Assembly (NCBI GenBank): GCA_026419775.2
Contig: JAOPGA020001734.1
Span: 1 to 64,000 of the forward strand
DNA from: Acrasis kona
Lineage: Eukaryota; Heterolobosea; Eutetramitea; Acrasida; Acrasidae
Length of the DNA stretch: 64,000 bases
Direction: 5' to 3'
Shown here: positions 10,210-20,154 of the stretch, one piece after another
Layout: each line of letters opens with the position of its first letter
How positions within the stretch are numbered: position 1 is the stretch's first letter
The notes under the pieces: model-generated
What the model saw: only the letters and a program-made list of their open reading frames with translations
What the model was told of the DNA's origin: nothing
The model's database searches: none
Translations under genes and position numbers: made by a program

Positions 10210-11646
10210 TTATTGATCTTCAGTTAACAAGTCCTCATATAATTTTTTGTTCCTCTTTATAAGCAAAACACCGATACATGTGGTGAGGAAGGTTATCGAT
10301 GCATTGATCAACAATGCCAGTTGGTAGCAGTGAACTCCCTGAGTGCATGTTTTACCATCTTCAGAATCTATATGTTCCCCGTAAACTCTACTCATTGTGT
10401 ATGTAGACATGAGGTAGGTAACTATTGCAGCGCCAATCAGAGCAATTTCATGATTGATACCAAAATATTTCTTCCCCCACTTGTCACTAATAAAAGCGGG
10501 ACATATTGACCAAAGCGCACCGCATAATGTACCTGTGATAACTGCAGAAACATACAGCATCCAGTAGTAATAGTTCAAGGCAGTAAATATTTGAGAAAAG
10601 CATATCAAAAAACAAATAGCAACAATCCAAGTAGGTCTACTAATATACCTCCTGGTTGCGTCTGTGATGAAGCCCGTCAATAATCTACTCAAGAAGTTTG
10701 TCACGGAAAAGATTATTACATGGATCAATTGAGGATCCTTACCACGCAAATCATGAGGGTATGCTGACACCATTTGAGCAATGTTATTCATCACAGTTGT
10801 GAGGGAGCCTATTCCAGAAGCAACAAGCATAGAAAAAATATAAAAATCCAAAGATTGAATCATTTTTAGTGGATTTTGGTCAAACTCTTCGAAAGTCTGC
10901 TTATCGGACTTATCAACAAGAGGTGTTTCATCACCAAGTTCAGCACCCTCACCATCGTTTATTTTTAAAGAAATATTATTAATCTTAACACTCGACTGCT
11001 TTTGAGATATGAATATGACACCTATGGCGTAGCACGCAGTAACGGACAGGGCTGTAAACAAAATAAAGTGATTTAAATTTTCTTTGTTTTGGTCGTCAGG
11101 AAAAACATAAGAAAAGAATAGACCGTATATAATACTGCTGAGTGCGAAGCAGGCAACAAGGATACCAATAATTTTACCTCGAGTACCCTGTCCAAAGTTT
11201 TTAATATTGTCTCCAAGACAAGCCAAAAAACCTCCAGCAGAAGCGTTGCCAATAATAAAACCACAAAATGCAATAAATATATAATGTCTTGTGAAGGTTA
11301 TCCAGTTTTTCAATGCACAATATATCATAAAATATCCAAAGAAGTTCGCACAAGCCGATATAATCAAGGTTATGCGACCGTTAGTAAAATCATAAACGAA
11401 GGCAGGGAGTAAACCAATTAACGTACCAACGTTGAGTGCTGTTCCTAGGGTCTGAATTTTATATAAATCAAAATCCAAAGCCTTGATAGTTGTTACGAAC
11501 ATTCAAGAAATTCGACTTACCTTCATCATTGAATTACTGTACACCGGGAAGACGTCTTTAGTACCCGATGATACCATTACAAAAAGTGCTGCTATGAGGC
11601 TGAGATACCTATTCCGAAATATAACATCGGTAGGGTGTTGTTCCAT
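10210..11646 (-). CDS. Nodulin-like/MCH1-like MFS transporter
   Basis: A multi-pass membrane transporter of the major facilitator superfamily. Exons 11646-11521 and 11481-10210 join across a 39-nt intron into 465 residues. The first helix has SLIAALFVMVSSG, typical of the nodulin-like branch, and about 12 hydrophobic segments follow, split by a hydrophilic loop near residues 205-250. The motif SRLLTGFITDATRR matches the loop after the second half's helix. ATG 11646 is chosen because it lies just before helix 1; upstream frame has only a GTG. It converges with the aminotransferase (24 nt between stops), and its own stop lies in AATAAA. The substrate is unknown; relatives carry monocarboxylates, among other substrates. 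Confidence 0.82.
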
Positions 11647-12258
11647 TGGGGATGTTTTTTTAACTCGACTGCTCTGCTTACAAAAAATTAAGCGACTAAG
11701 AACTTCTAGTTGCACTGTGGAGTCCGCGGAAGCACCAGTACTAACTCCACGGAATACAATGTTTACTAAACCTTGTGAGTATTGTTACAGTGACCAGGGA
11801 ATGGTTATACATTGGTTATGTCTCAATAAATTTTAGCTTAGCATGTGATATGCAACTATATGTAATATTCTTACTCATGTTCTTCAACATATAATACTTT
11901 ACCTTCCGACAATTATGTAAATGATGCCCAAATGAGACATTGTTTCGATTATCATTTTTGAGTGGACGTTGTAGAAATTATACAAAACTTCGAATGCTCA
12001 TAAAAGAACAGATTGAGGGGCATTAATACCCAACAAACAATATACTTATGACGTTTGACAAATTGAACCAGACATACCGCCCAAACAGAATCGATTCTTA
12101 ATAGCCCGCAGCATCTTTTTGAGGTACGGGCGTAAACTTTACGGAATCTTCCAACTAGAGCTAGCTCCGTCGGAGACAATTTGATTGATACCATTTTTGA
12201 GTTATTTACCATAATAAATTATATCTATTTTTATTTATGTACAATTACAGAAGTTTTT
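11647..12258. other. Intergenic, no firmly supported gene
   Basis: An 86-codon minus-strand frame (11952-12212) contains a basic stretch, but I cannot link it to a family or to splice partners, so I leave it uncalled. I recognise no tRNA. Confidence 0.45.
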
Positions 12259-12654
12259 CTAATCTATCCTAAAGTGCAACTTCCTCGGCTTTTTGATGCT
12301 CCCTCTATGCGCTTGAGCAAGCAATTGCTTTCCATTCACACATAGCATAAACACTTGACGCTTATATTTCTTCAATACACCTCTTGTAACTCTCATGATT
12401 ATTGAATTGTCTTCTGTTCTACCGATGACTTCTCTTACGGCTATCTTTGTTGTTTCGACAGCAGTAACCTCGATGAAAAGAGAATCTGTAAGCGGGTGAA
12501 GGTTGTAGGGCTTAAGGTTCTGAAAACTAAAGTCTTTTGTTCTGAGTTGTTGTTGGTTTTGTGTTATTTGGACAGGATCGACAATCCTGAAATCCATACT
12601 AGTTTCTTGTGATTCGATTTCCATGTTGGCTTTGTCGTGTATGTAGGCCTCCAT
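12259..12654 (-). CDS. Hypothetical protein, 131 residues
   Basis: I do not recognise this protein. It starts at a proper ATG, has no signal peptide or membrane segment, and has a hydrophilic N-terminal half with MEIESQETSMDF. The C-terminal half looks folded: alternating strands (LFIEVTAVET, IIMRVTRGVL, VFMLCVNGKQLL) and a basic end (KKPRKLHFRID). No introns are needed. The nearest neighbours give no functional hint. Confidence 0.5.
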   Translation of the reverse strand: MEAYIHDKANMEIESQETSMDFRIVDPVQITQNQQQLRTKDFSFQNLKPYNLHPLTDSLFIEVTAVETTKIAVREVIGRTEDNSIIMRVTRGVLKKYKRQVFMLCVNGKQLLAQAHRGSIKKPRKLHFRID

Positions 12655-13838
12655 ATTGTGTTGGTGTTGTTGTGGTGTTGTGGTTGTTTTTATCTTGTTT
12701 GATTTTTATTTTCTACGGACGTTGTCCCGCGCCTACCAATGTGACTCATCGGCCGAACGGGTATTGTTAGATTAACCCATTTAGAAACAGAGGCCAAATC
12801 TCGACGACTTCTCCAGTTTGAATCTAAAGACCACTTTTGAACAAGACCACATTAAACGGTAGTCGAAATTCACACAAGCATGTGGCCGTAGCACACTTTC
12901 AGAAATATTAACCGAGTCATAAGAAGATGTTGCCTTTCTTCCCGGTTTCGAGGATATAAACTAATAGACAATTCTCTACACCTTACGTGCTAAAACATCT
13001 GTTTACCTTCTTGGTCAGAATGTAACAATTACAACGAACAGCAAAGAAGCCAAACTATTGGAAACAATCAAGTTGAAAAAATCATACACATATTGTTAGG
13101 AGCATTAATATAGGTGTCGGAATAATGTATGCTTCGGCTATGAATATAACAATACATTCCAAGTAATATAACATTTATACAAGCAATGAATGGTAACAAC
13201 TTAGAGCAGTCGAAAAACAAAGTAAACTGATGGGATCCCAAATCATTATCTACACACAATCATAATGCATACTTCACTTTGATATTTGGTTGATATATGC
13301 CATTCTTGATTTGATCAAAATTTTTAAGAATGAGATTTAATTCAATGGGATGGCGCAATGGGAGGAATTGATGGTTGCCGTATGTGCCGAGTCTCACTCT
13401 ACAAGTACCAAAATCAACCTTCACTATGAAGAGATCCTTGAGAAAAATTGAAAGATGAAAATAAACCTTGAGAGTGACAAGTTTGTCAAACACTAAGACT
13501 AAATTGTATGAATAAAGCATCTCTTATCTAGACTTGGTTGAATTTAAACTGACTGTTCTTTGTTATTCATTCACTGTGAATAAGGAGTTCGTAAATCAAT
13601 GTCATGAAATCAACGGAATGGTGAAAAATTGACTTGTCCCAACGTTTAAAACCGAAACTGCGGGTGTTTGATTGTCGTACTGTCAATTTTTGCGGGTTGG
13701 GTCACCTTTTATGCCAACCTGTAGTGACCAATTAAGAGTTATCTCGGAGTTCCGGACTTCATAAACTCGTTATGTACAAGACACTGTCTACAACTTTTTA
13801 ACTTTCTCGTCAATCAACAGTACTACTTTCAAAAAACC
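12655..13838. other. Intergenic, one doubtful small frame
   Basis: A minus-strand ATG frame of 86 codons (13260-13520) might be a small gene, but it has no recognisable feature. The last 150 nt are the upstream region of the secreted repeat protein. I see no clear TATA box. Confidence 0.4.
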
Positions 13839-15716
13839 ATGAGAGGCTACTTCCTTTGCCTCCTTGCCTTGGTGCTTGTAATCATGCTTGCCACACCCGT
13901 GACAAGTTTACATGGTGCCAACAAAGTTACCCGTAAACTAAGTCGTCATGAAGTTGCTACAGTAAGAGAGTACTCTGAAGCCCTTTCAGACTCATTGTCC
14001 ATCACCAACGCAAGAGCAAGAGAAAACATCTTCAAGAAGATGAAGAAGGGATTCCAAAAAGCAGGTTCAGCAATCAAGGATGGATGGAATAAGGCCGACA
14101 AAGCTTTCGATAAGAATGCATTCACAAGAGCCATTAAGCGCGCAACAATTTTCGGAGGTGTCGATGTCGTCAAGGACTTGATCCAAAAGGGGAAGAACAA
14201 GCAATGGGTTGATTTAGCAACTGGTATTGCCTCACAAATCCCTGCCTTCGGTGTAGGAACCACCATTGGTGTTGCTGCTAAAGTAGCACAAGCCGGTGTA
14301 GGTATTGCAAAGATTGCTGAGGGTATTCAACACAAAGATGCCAGTGGTGCTCTTGGAGGTATTGCAGACATTGCCCTCCCAGGAAAGGCAGGAATCGCTC
14401 TTAGAGCAGGTGCCAAACTTGGTGAGACCACCTTAAACACTATTGATGCCATCAAGAATGGAAAGACAAAGACAGAGAAGGGTCTTGCCGGCGCTGCCGC
14501 CATCCTTGGAGGTATTGGTGGTCTTGAAGGTCACAGATATCTAGAAGGTGTCGCAAGTGTTGCTGGTATCGGTTCTGGTGGGCTTGGACTTTACGAAGGT
14601 ATCAAGAACCGCGACCTTAAGGGAATCGGAAGTTCATTTGGTGACATTATCAGTGGTGTTAAGGGAACCCACGGACGTTACAAGGATTCTCGTTATGGAA
14701 AGCCAAAGCCTAAGCCAAAGACAAACAATCGTCGTCAATACCGCGTAAGTGGAAGAACCGGCTTCGGATACCGCAACAACAGGCGCGGTGGAAGAAATGG
14801 ACGTAGAAACGGACGTAGCAACAGAGGTGGTCGCTCAAACAACAGACGTTCCGGACGCAACGGCAGAAGTGGACGTAGCAACAGACGATCAAGCAGCAGA
14901 CGCAGCAGCAGAAGTGGACGTAGTAACAGACGCTCAAGCAGCAGACGTAACGGCAGAAGCAGACGTTCCGGACGTAGCAGCAGAAGTGGACGTAGCAGTA
15001 GACGCAACAACAGACGTAGTAGCAGAAGTGGACGCAACAACAGAAGCAGACGTTCCGGACGCAGCAGCAGAAATGGACGTAGTAACAGACGCTCAAGCAG
15101 CAGACGTAGCAACAGAAGCAGACGTTCCGGACGCAGCAGCAGACGTTCAAACAACAGAAGCAGCAGACGCAACAACAGAGGCAGAAGCAACAGACGTTCA
15201 AATAACAGACGCTCCAACAGACGTAGTAACAGCAGACGCTCCAACGGCAGAAGATCAAATAACAGACGCAACAACAGAGGCAGAAGCAACAGACGTAGTA
15301 ACAGAAGATCAAACAACAGAAGATCAAACAACAGAAGATCAAACAACAGACGTTCAAACAACAGACGTTCAAACAACAGACGTTCAAACAACAGACGTTC
15401 AAACAACAGACGTTCAAACAACAGACGTTCAAACAACAGACGTTCAAACAACAGACGCTCCAACAACAGACGCTCCAACAACAGAAGATCAAACAATGCT
15501 AGACGTTCCAACAACAGAAGATCTAACAACGCCAGACGTAGCAGCGGTCGTTCCAACAACAGAAGGTCAAACAATGCCAGTCGCTCCAATAATGCTAGAC
15601 GCTCCAACAACAATGCCAGACGCTCCAACAACAATGCCAGACGCTCCAACAACAATGCTAGACGTCCAAGTAACAGAAGCTCCAACACAAGACGTGCTCC
15701 ACGCAGAAGGAAGTAG
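13839..15716 (+). CDS. Secreted polycationic Arg/Ser/Asn-repeat protein
   Basis: A 625-residue predicted secreted protein I cannot assign to a known family. Residues 1-23 are a signal peptide (YFLCLLALVLVIMLA). Residues about 65-95 are a cationic amphipathic helix (KKMKKGFQKAGSAIKDGW). Residues 110-290 are Gly/Ala-rich with repeated glycine-zipper patterns (GVGTTIGVAA, GAAAILGGIGGLEG). From about 300 to the end the chain is almost only Arg, Ser, Asn and Gly, first as GRSNRRSSSRR-type units, then about 13 perfect RRSNN units, then NNARRSN units. This is an extreme positive charge for an exported protein. It could be a matrix, cyst- or spore-wall protein or bind polyanions such as DNA or silica; the helix also invites comparison with membrane-active peptides. 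The two long overlapping frames here are shadows. Confidence 0.85.
   Translation: MRGYFLCLLALVLVIMLATPVTSLHGANKVTRKLSRHEVATVREYSEALSDSLSITNARARENIFKKMKKGFQKAGSAIKDGWNKADKAFDKNAFTRAIKRATIFGGVDVVKDLIQKGKNKQWVDLATGIASQIPAFGVGTTIGVAAKVAQAGVGIAKIAEGIQHKDASGALGGIADIALPGKAGIALRAGAKLGETTLNTIDAIKNGKTKTEKGLAGAAAILGGIGGLEGHRYLEGVASVAGIGSGGLGLYEGIKNRDLKGIGSSFGDIISGVKGTHGRYKDSRYGKPKPKPKTNNRRQYRVSGRTGFGYRNNRRGGRNGRRNGRSNRGGRSNNRRSGRNGRSGRSNRRSSSRRSSRSGRSNRRSSSRRNGRSRRSGRSSRSGRSSRRNNRRSSRSGRNNRSRRSGRSSRNGRSNRRSSSRRSNRSRRSGRSSRRSNNRSSRRNNRGRSNRRSNNRRSNRRSNSRRSNGRRSNNRRNNRGRSNRRSNRRSNNRRSNNRRSNNRRSNNRRSNNRRSNNRRSNNRRSNNRRSNNRRSNNRRSNNRRSNNRRSNNARRSNNRRSNNARRSSGRSNNRRSNNASRSNNARRSNNNARRSNNNARRSNNNARRPSNRSSNTRRAPRRRK
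15303..15497 (+). repeat. 15-nt coding tandem repeat (RRSNN)
   Basis: About 13 near-identical copies of a 15-nt unit encode Arg-Arg-Ser-Asn-Asn. The first three copies use AGA AGA and most of the others AGA CGT. Nucleotide identity is high enough to imply recent expansion or homogenisation. Confidence 0.9.
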
Positions 15717-15811
15717 ATAAAGGATTGTATTATTAATTTTGCACAATAAATTACAACTTTGTTCAAGAATAGCAGTTTTTTTTATTCATTCTTTTTTGAT
15801 GAGAACTAAAA

Positions 15812-15897
15812 GGGGCTTTAGCTCAGATTTATTAGAGCATTGGTAGAGCATCTGACTCCAGATCAGCAGGTCGGGCGTTCGACTCGCTCAAGCCTCA
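15812..15897 (+). tRNA. tRNA-Trp (CCA) with a D-loop insertion
   Basis: Acceptor stem GGGGCTT (15812-15818) pairs with AAGCCTC (15890-15896), followed by discriminator A. The anticodon stem-loop is TCTGA-CTCCAGA-TCAGC with anticodon CCA at 15858-15860; its last pair is a mismatch. The T arm is GGGCG-TTCGACT-CGCTC. The D stem GCTC (15821-15824) pairs with GAGC (15846-15849), but the loop is 13 nt too long: 15827-15839 contains a partial copy of TTAGAGCAT. Without it the tRNA is canonical. It could be a non-canonical intron, a tolerated large loop, or a decaying copy. There is no intron in the anticodon loop. Confidence 0.85.
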
Positions 15898-15902
15898 TTT
15901 TT
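15898..15902 (+). terminator. RNA polymerase III terminator of the tRNA
   Basis: A run of five T follows the discriminator base directly, as expected for a polymerase III transcript. Confidence 0.7.
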
Positions 15903-15992
15903 ACGTAAACTAGGTCTCTAAACAATTTGATGAGAGAGACAAGGAGCATAAAAGAGAGAATCAAGAATACATTAAACAATCATTTATTCGAA

Positions 15993-18714
15993 TTACAAAT
16001 AGTGCAAGAATCCGTTCAACTTGGTCTCCTCCTTGAGTCCAGCTTGTCCAACCAAGAAGGCCAACTTGTGTGCATATTGGCATGGTGCTGGACATCTGAT
16101 GCCTCCGAACCAATTGTAGTAACTGTGGCACAACTTGAACGTGATGCTCTGCAAGACGTCGGTGCTGAATCCGCTCTCATTGTCCAAACATTGGTACTTG
16201 GTGGGCGTTGCAGTTCCTTGATTGGCGTGGTGAGCAATCATGAAGAACTCGATGGCGTTGGGGTTGGTGATGCCGACGTCAACAATGGTACCTGGTGGTG
16301 GATTGGTGAGCTCGCCATTTCCTCCAAAAGTGGCCAATCTGGTATTGATTCTCTTCAACACGACCAAATGAGACAACTTGGTGCTCTGGCTGACTCTTCT
16401 GATGGCCTTGCGCACGGCTTGAATCTCCGTTTGGTACACCTCTTGTACTTGACCTTCGCCCACTCCGTCACGGAAGAACAAAATGTGCTCTGGGAACACC
16501 TTCCTCTCCTTCTTGTAGGCAGCCAATGCAGCTTCTATGCCTGGCTCAAGGGCCTCCACAATTTCCTTGCCAGGTGCTTGGATGATCACCTTGCTATAGT
16601 ATTGAGATTGATCTCCGCCCATGCTGGCGCACAATCCAACAATGCTGGACTTTTTCCTGTTGACAATTTCTCCAGAGTGATAAACGTCCAATCCAACAAT
16701 CATGGTGGTGTTCAAGTTGTACTCCAAGCTCCATGGCGCACCTCCCAACTTGGTGGCAATTTGCACGGCAATCTTGGTGGTCTTGCTCATGTTGTCGCCT
16801 TCGATGGTGTTCCACGTGGCGCATTGACTCAACACTCCCTTCTCCTGGCACACTCTCTTGACAATGTTGTAGCGATCGGCATTGTTATCTGCCAAAATGA
16901 CCACTGCGAAGGTCTTGCCGTTTAGCGATTCTCTTAGTGCATTCTCGTAGTCTCTCGCGTTGAAGCCAGCGGTGGGGCAAAACTCTGGCTCCGCAATGCC
17001 CAACTCCAACGGCTTGCTCACCCTCTTCAAGGTGCTCAAGAACTTGTTGATCTCGTGGTTGTCGTCCTCGTCGCTCAATCTCGACTTCGGGTGGGTACAC
17101 CAACAGCCCACTTGTTCCAGCCTTGGATGTCCTGAACAAGCTCTTCTTGATCAAGTTCCATTCGGCATTGTCGTCCACCTTGCTCTTCATTCCCTTTCCG
17201 TGCAGAATGGTCTCCGCTGGCAATCTTCTCGCCTCGACTTGAATGGCGCGTTGGTCGATTCCATACTCCCATGCGCCCAACTTGTCGGTGAACTCCTTGT
17301 TGGTGACTTGCTTGTTCAACGTGTGGACGATGCTCTTGAAGCGATCGTTGGGGACGAGACCAGTGGCGGTCTTCAGGTCCTTCATCAAGTTGCGATTGTT
17401 TCTCATGGATTCGGTCAGGCCGGTGGGGTTGCACATCTCTGGCACAAAGTAGTCCACCTTTCCGCTCTTTCTCTTGCTCTCGAACATGGGTTGGGATAGA
17501 TCCTTGATTTCAAACTTGTAGGTGCTCTTGTAGTAATCGACGTAGCTGATCATCTTGTTGGATACGCCCTGTGCGAATTTGTCCTTTGGAGACATGTCCC
17601 ACTTGACTGCGGTGATGAATGCGGTGCGCTTGTTGTGTGGCAAATACATGATGCGGTGCAACACTTCGTCCTCGAATCTGCGTTGGAGCTCCTTGCCAGA
17701 GTAGTGGTCGAGTCCCTTCAAGATCTGCAAGCAATTCTCGATTCTCAAGGTCTTCCACGCGACGTCTCTGTTGCTCAACAGACCCAATTGGGTCCTGTAG
17801 ATGGTTTGTTGTTGACCTGGCACGACTTCGACTTGATCTCTGCCACCGACGGTGAACTTCAGGTCCATGTCGAAGTAATTTCTGTTGATTTGAGTCAACT
17901 TCAAGTGTCTCAAGGCTGATCTGTAGACCAAGTTGAACGCTTGTAGAACGGCGCTGTCAATGTTGTCGCTGGATAATGTCTTGACGAATTTGATGCTGAC
18001 GTCGTAGCTGTGGTCTCCTCTCTCTACAATCTTTGCGAAATCTTCAAACTTCTTTCTCGAGAACAATAGCTCTTGACCGTCGTAAACGTATTGATTGTCT
18101 GGTTGATTTGCCTTGAACATCTCTCCAACAACGTCGTTACACAACCTCTTGTTAACGTCCTTGGTGTCAAAGATGACGGCGTATTGGTAGATGGCACCGG
18201 TGGGTAGCTTAGTTGGGTAGTAGTTGGTCAACACGTTGAGCTTTTGTCCAACGGTTCCTGGTCTTCCCTTTGAGACGTATTCTTCTCCTTCTACGACGGA
18301 TGGTGCCTTCAAGTCCTTGGCAAGAACTACTTCAATCTTGGCATTGGAGTATGGTTTGGGGTATTCGACTTGAGGGCCTCCAAAGCCTCCACGTCCTCCA
18401 CCTCTTCCACCACCGCGTCCACCGCCTCTGTCACCGCCATATCCACCACGGCCGCCTCTGTCACCACCGTAGCCACCTCTGTCGCCACCGTAGCCTCCAC
18501 GACCACCTCTGTCACCACCGTAGCCACCTCTGTCACCACCATAGCCTCCACGACCTCCTCTGTCGCCGCCATAGCCACCTCTATCGCCGCCATAGCCTCC
18601 ACTTTGTGGTCTTTCTGCTCCGTAGCCACCTCTTGATTGATTAGCACCGGAATCTCCACCTCCTCTTCCACCGCCGCGTCCTCCACGGCCGCCTCTGCCT
18701 CCTCTATCACTCAT
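15993..18714 (-). CDS. Piwi-clade Argonaute with RGG-rich N-terminus, one frameshift
   Basis: A small-RNA-guided slicer of the PIWI clade, about 907 residues. Residues 1-115 are Arg/Gly-rich with repeated GGYGGDRGG units, likely arginine-methylation targets. The N, PAZ, MID and PIWI domains follow. The catalytic Asp residues are in VGLDVYHSG (codon 16686-16688) and FFRDGVGEG (16467-16469), with His in [10 protein letters not shown] (16068-16070), so it should cut RNA. Frame is lost at 17071-17085: the upstream frame reads LLVYPPEVE and the downstream frame, one base on, reads [12 protein letters not shown]. No intron of usual size fixes this. Since both sides are well conserved, I think the gene is functional and the break is a 1-nt indel error or a very recent mutation. 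Role is probably transposon silencing. Confidence 0.92.
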
Positions 18715-19247
18715 ATCTTGTTTGTTTTAAATATTTTATTTTTCACTAGACATAAATCGATTGGCTTAACTAGGGTTGACCTCTAAAATTAGGTGGAGTT
18801 CGAAGGGTAATTAAACGTTTCCTTTGGGTTGTCGTATTTTTTGATGTTGAAAATTGATAAGTGATCTTTCCTTCCAGATCCGTATAATATTCAACATCAG
18901 GATCAAGATTGTGACTACGCTTTTTTGTAATTCAACAAAATTGATGAAAATAGCTGATCTCAAAGGAATAGAGTCTCAAATTTGGAGATGTTAAAGCGTA
19001 TGTGAGATGGAGGGATAATTGCTTATAAACTTATTAGAATACAAAAATGAGCACTGGCCTAGTAGCAATGAGTACTACTTGTCATTAATGATTTACACCC
19101 GATAAGGGTACTAAGCATATTTCGCTCATAAAACAAAAAAACTATTGTAACAAACACATAAAGAAAAGGAACAGATCCGACACTCCGTACAGTATAGTAG
19201 AGGGACAAGTTGTTTTCAAGTCAAGTCATTCTAACAGATCATCCTCA
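18715..19247. other. Intergenic between Piwi and the coiled-coil gene
   Basis: This is a divergent promoter interval. I see no gene, tRNA or repeat in it. Confidence 0.5.
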
Positions 19248-19920
19248 ATGAACAAGATAAACACTCAGTCGTTGGATGAAGCAAAATTAGTTAGTCTCCA
19301 CTCCCTCTATTTTACATAACATTCAGGAAATAAGAATGCTAAGGAGAATGTTAGAAGAGAGAAGTAACGGAGCTCAAGATCAAAAAGAAGTACAAAGCGA
19401 AATGAACAAGTTGAAAAAGGATCTAATAACAAAGGAAGAACTAGTAAGAAGTCTAACTAGAGACAATGAAATTTTAAGATCAAGTGTGTCCAGATTAGAA
19501 GGTGAGAACAGTATTCTACGATTATACTTTGATAGAAACCAAACACCAAGAGGTAGAAGTTTGACTATGACCCCAAGCCCTATAAACAGAGGCAACACTC
19601 CTAGTCCAATCACCTCCATTCCAATCAAGCTGGAGAGGTATTCTTCAATTGAAACGCCCACTGTTAACAACACATCACATGAAGTCACACCAACAACCCA
19701 GAAAAGAACAACTTTGACACCTAATTCGTTTATCACACCAGCATCAATTATCAACACACCTGTTCCTCCGTTAATACAGCGTCAATCAATACCAAACAAC
19801 GATGAACCTGTTTGTAATCCAACAGTGGTTAGGGAGAGAAGTTTCAAAAAGCCAAGACCAAAGATCATGCAGCCAAACAAAGATGATGAGGTCTCTATAA
19901 ACCTGGAATCTAATAAATAA
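19248..19920 (+). CDS. Coiled-coil protein with Thr/Pro/Ser-rich tail
   Basis: Exon 1 (19248-19289) and exon 2 (19327-19920) join across a 37-nt GTTAGT...CAG intron into 211 residues. Residues 12-75 form a heptad-type coiled coil (EEVRSL-like spacing in KEELVRSLTRDNEILR). The rest is disordered and rich in TPSP and TPNS sites, which look like targets of proline-directed kinases, with a basic patch RSFKKPRPK near the end. There is no basic region in front of the coil, so it is probably not a bZIP factor. Function unknown. The start at 19248 is preferred because the join is in frame and extends the coil N-terminally. Confidence 0.7.
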
Positions 19921-20154
19921 CCTTTCGTCTATTTTATTCTACATTATTTTCATACCAATTTATATGAACATATTGGGTCGAGTCTGACAGGTGGATAAAT
20001 TTGTCCTCACTGTAGCCTAGCATTGTATCATACTATTGTTCCACATCATTTTAGTATTCTTTAATCTATCCAAAAGTTGCTCAACATATTCAATGAGCCT
20101 TTCATGAAATTATCATATTTTTGTAATATCAATTGTAACACACTCGTTGCTAGC

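Noticed and set aside
11952-12212. 86-codon minus-strand frame
   Set aside because: No family resemblance, splice partner or promoter signal.
13260-13520. 86-codon minus-strand frame
   Set aside because: Has an ATG but no feature beyond being open; expected by chance at this length.
14749-15720. 323-codon plus-frame rich in Thr/Asp/Ala and minus-strand frames of 260 and 343 codons across the same region
   Set aside because: They are shadow frames of the RRSNN coding repeat; the 15-nt period keeps all frames open. Only the signal-peptide frame makes sense.
15927-16925. 332-codon plus-strand frame
   Set aside because: Antisense to the highly conserved PIWI domain.
17060-17110. Intron at the Piwi frame change
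   Set aside because: No GT-AG pair of 35-45 nt with length 1 modulo 3 is available.
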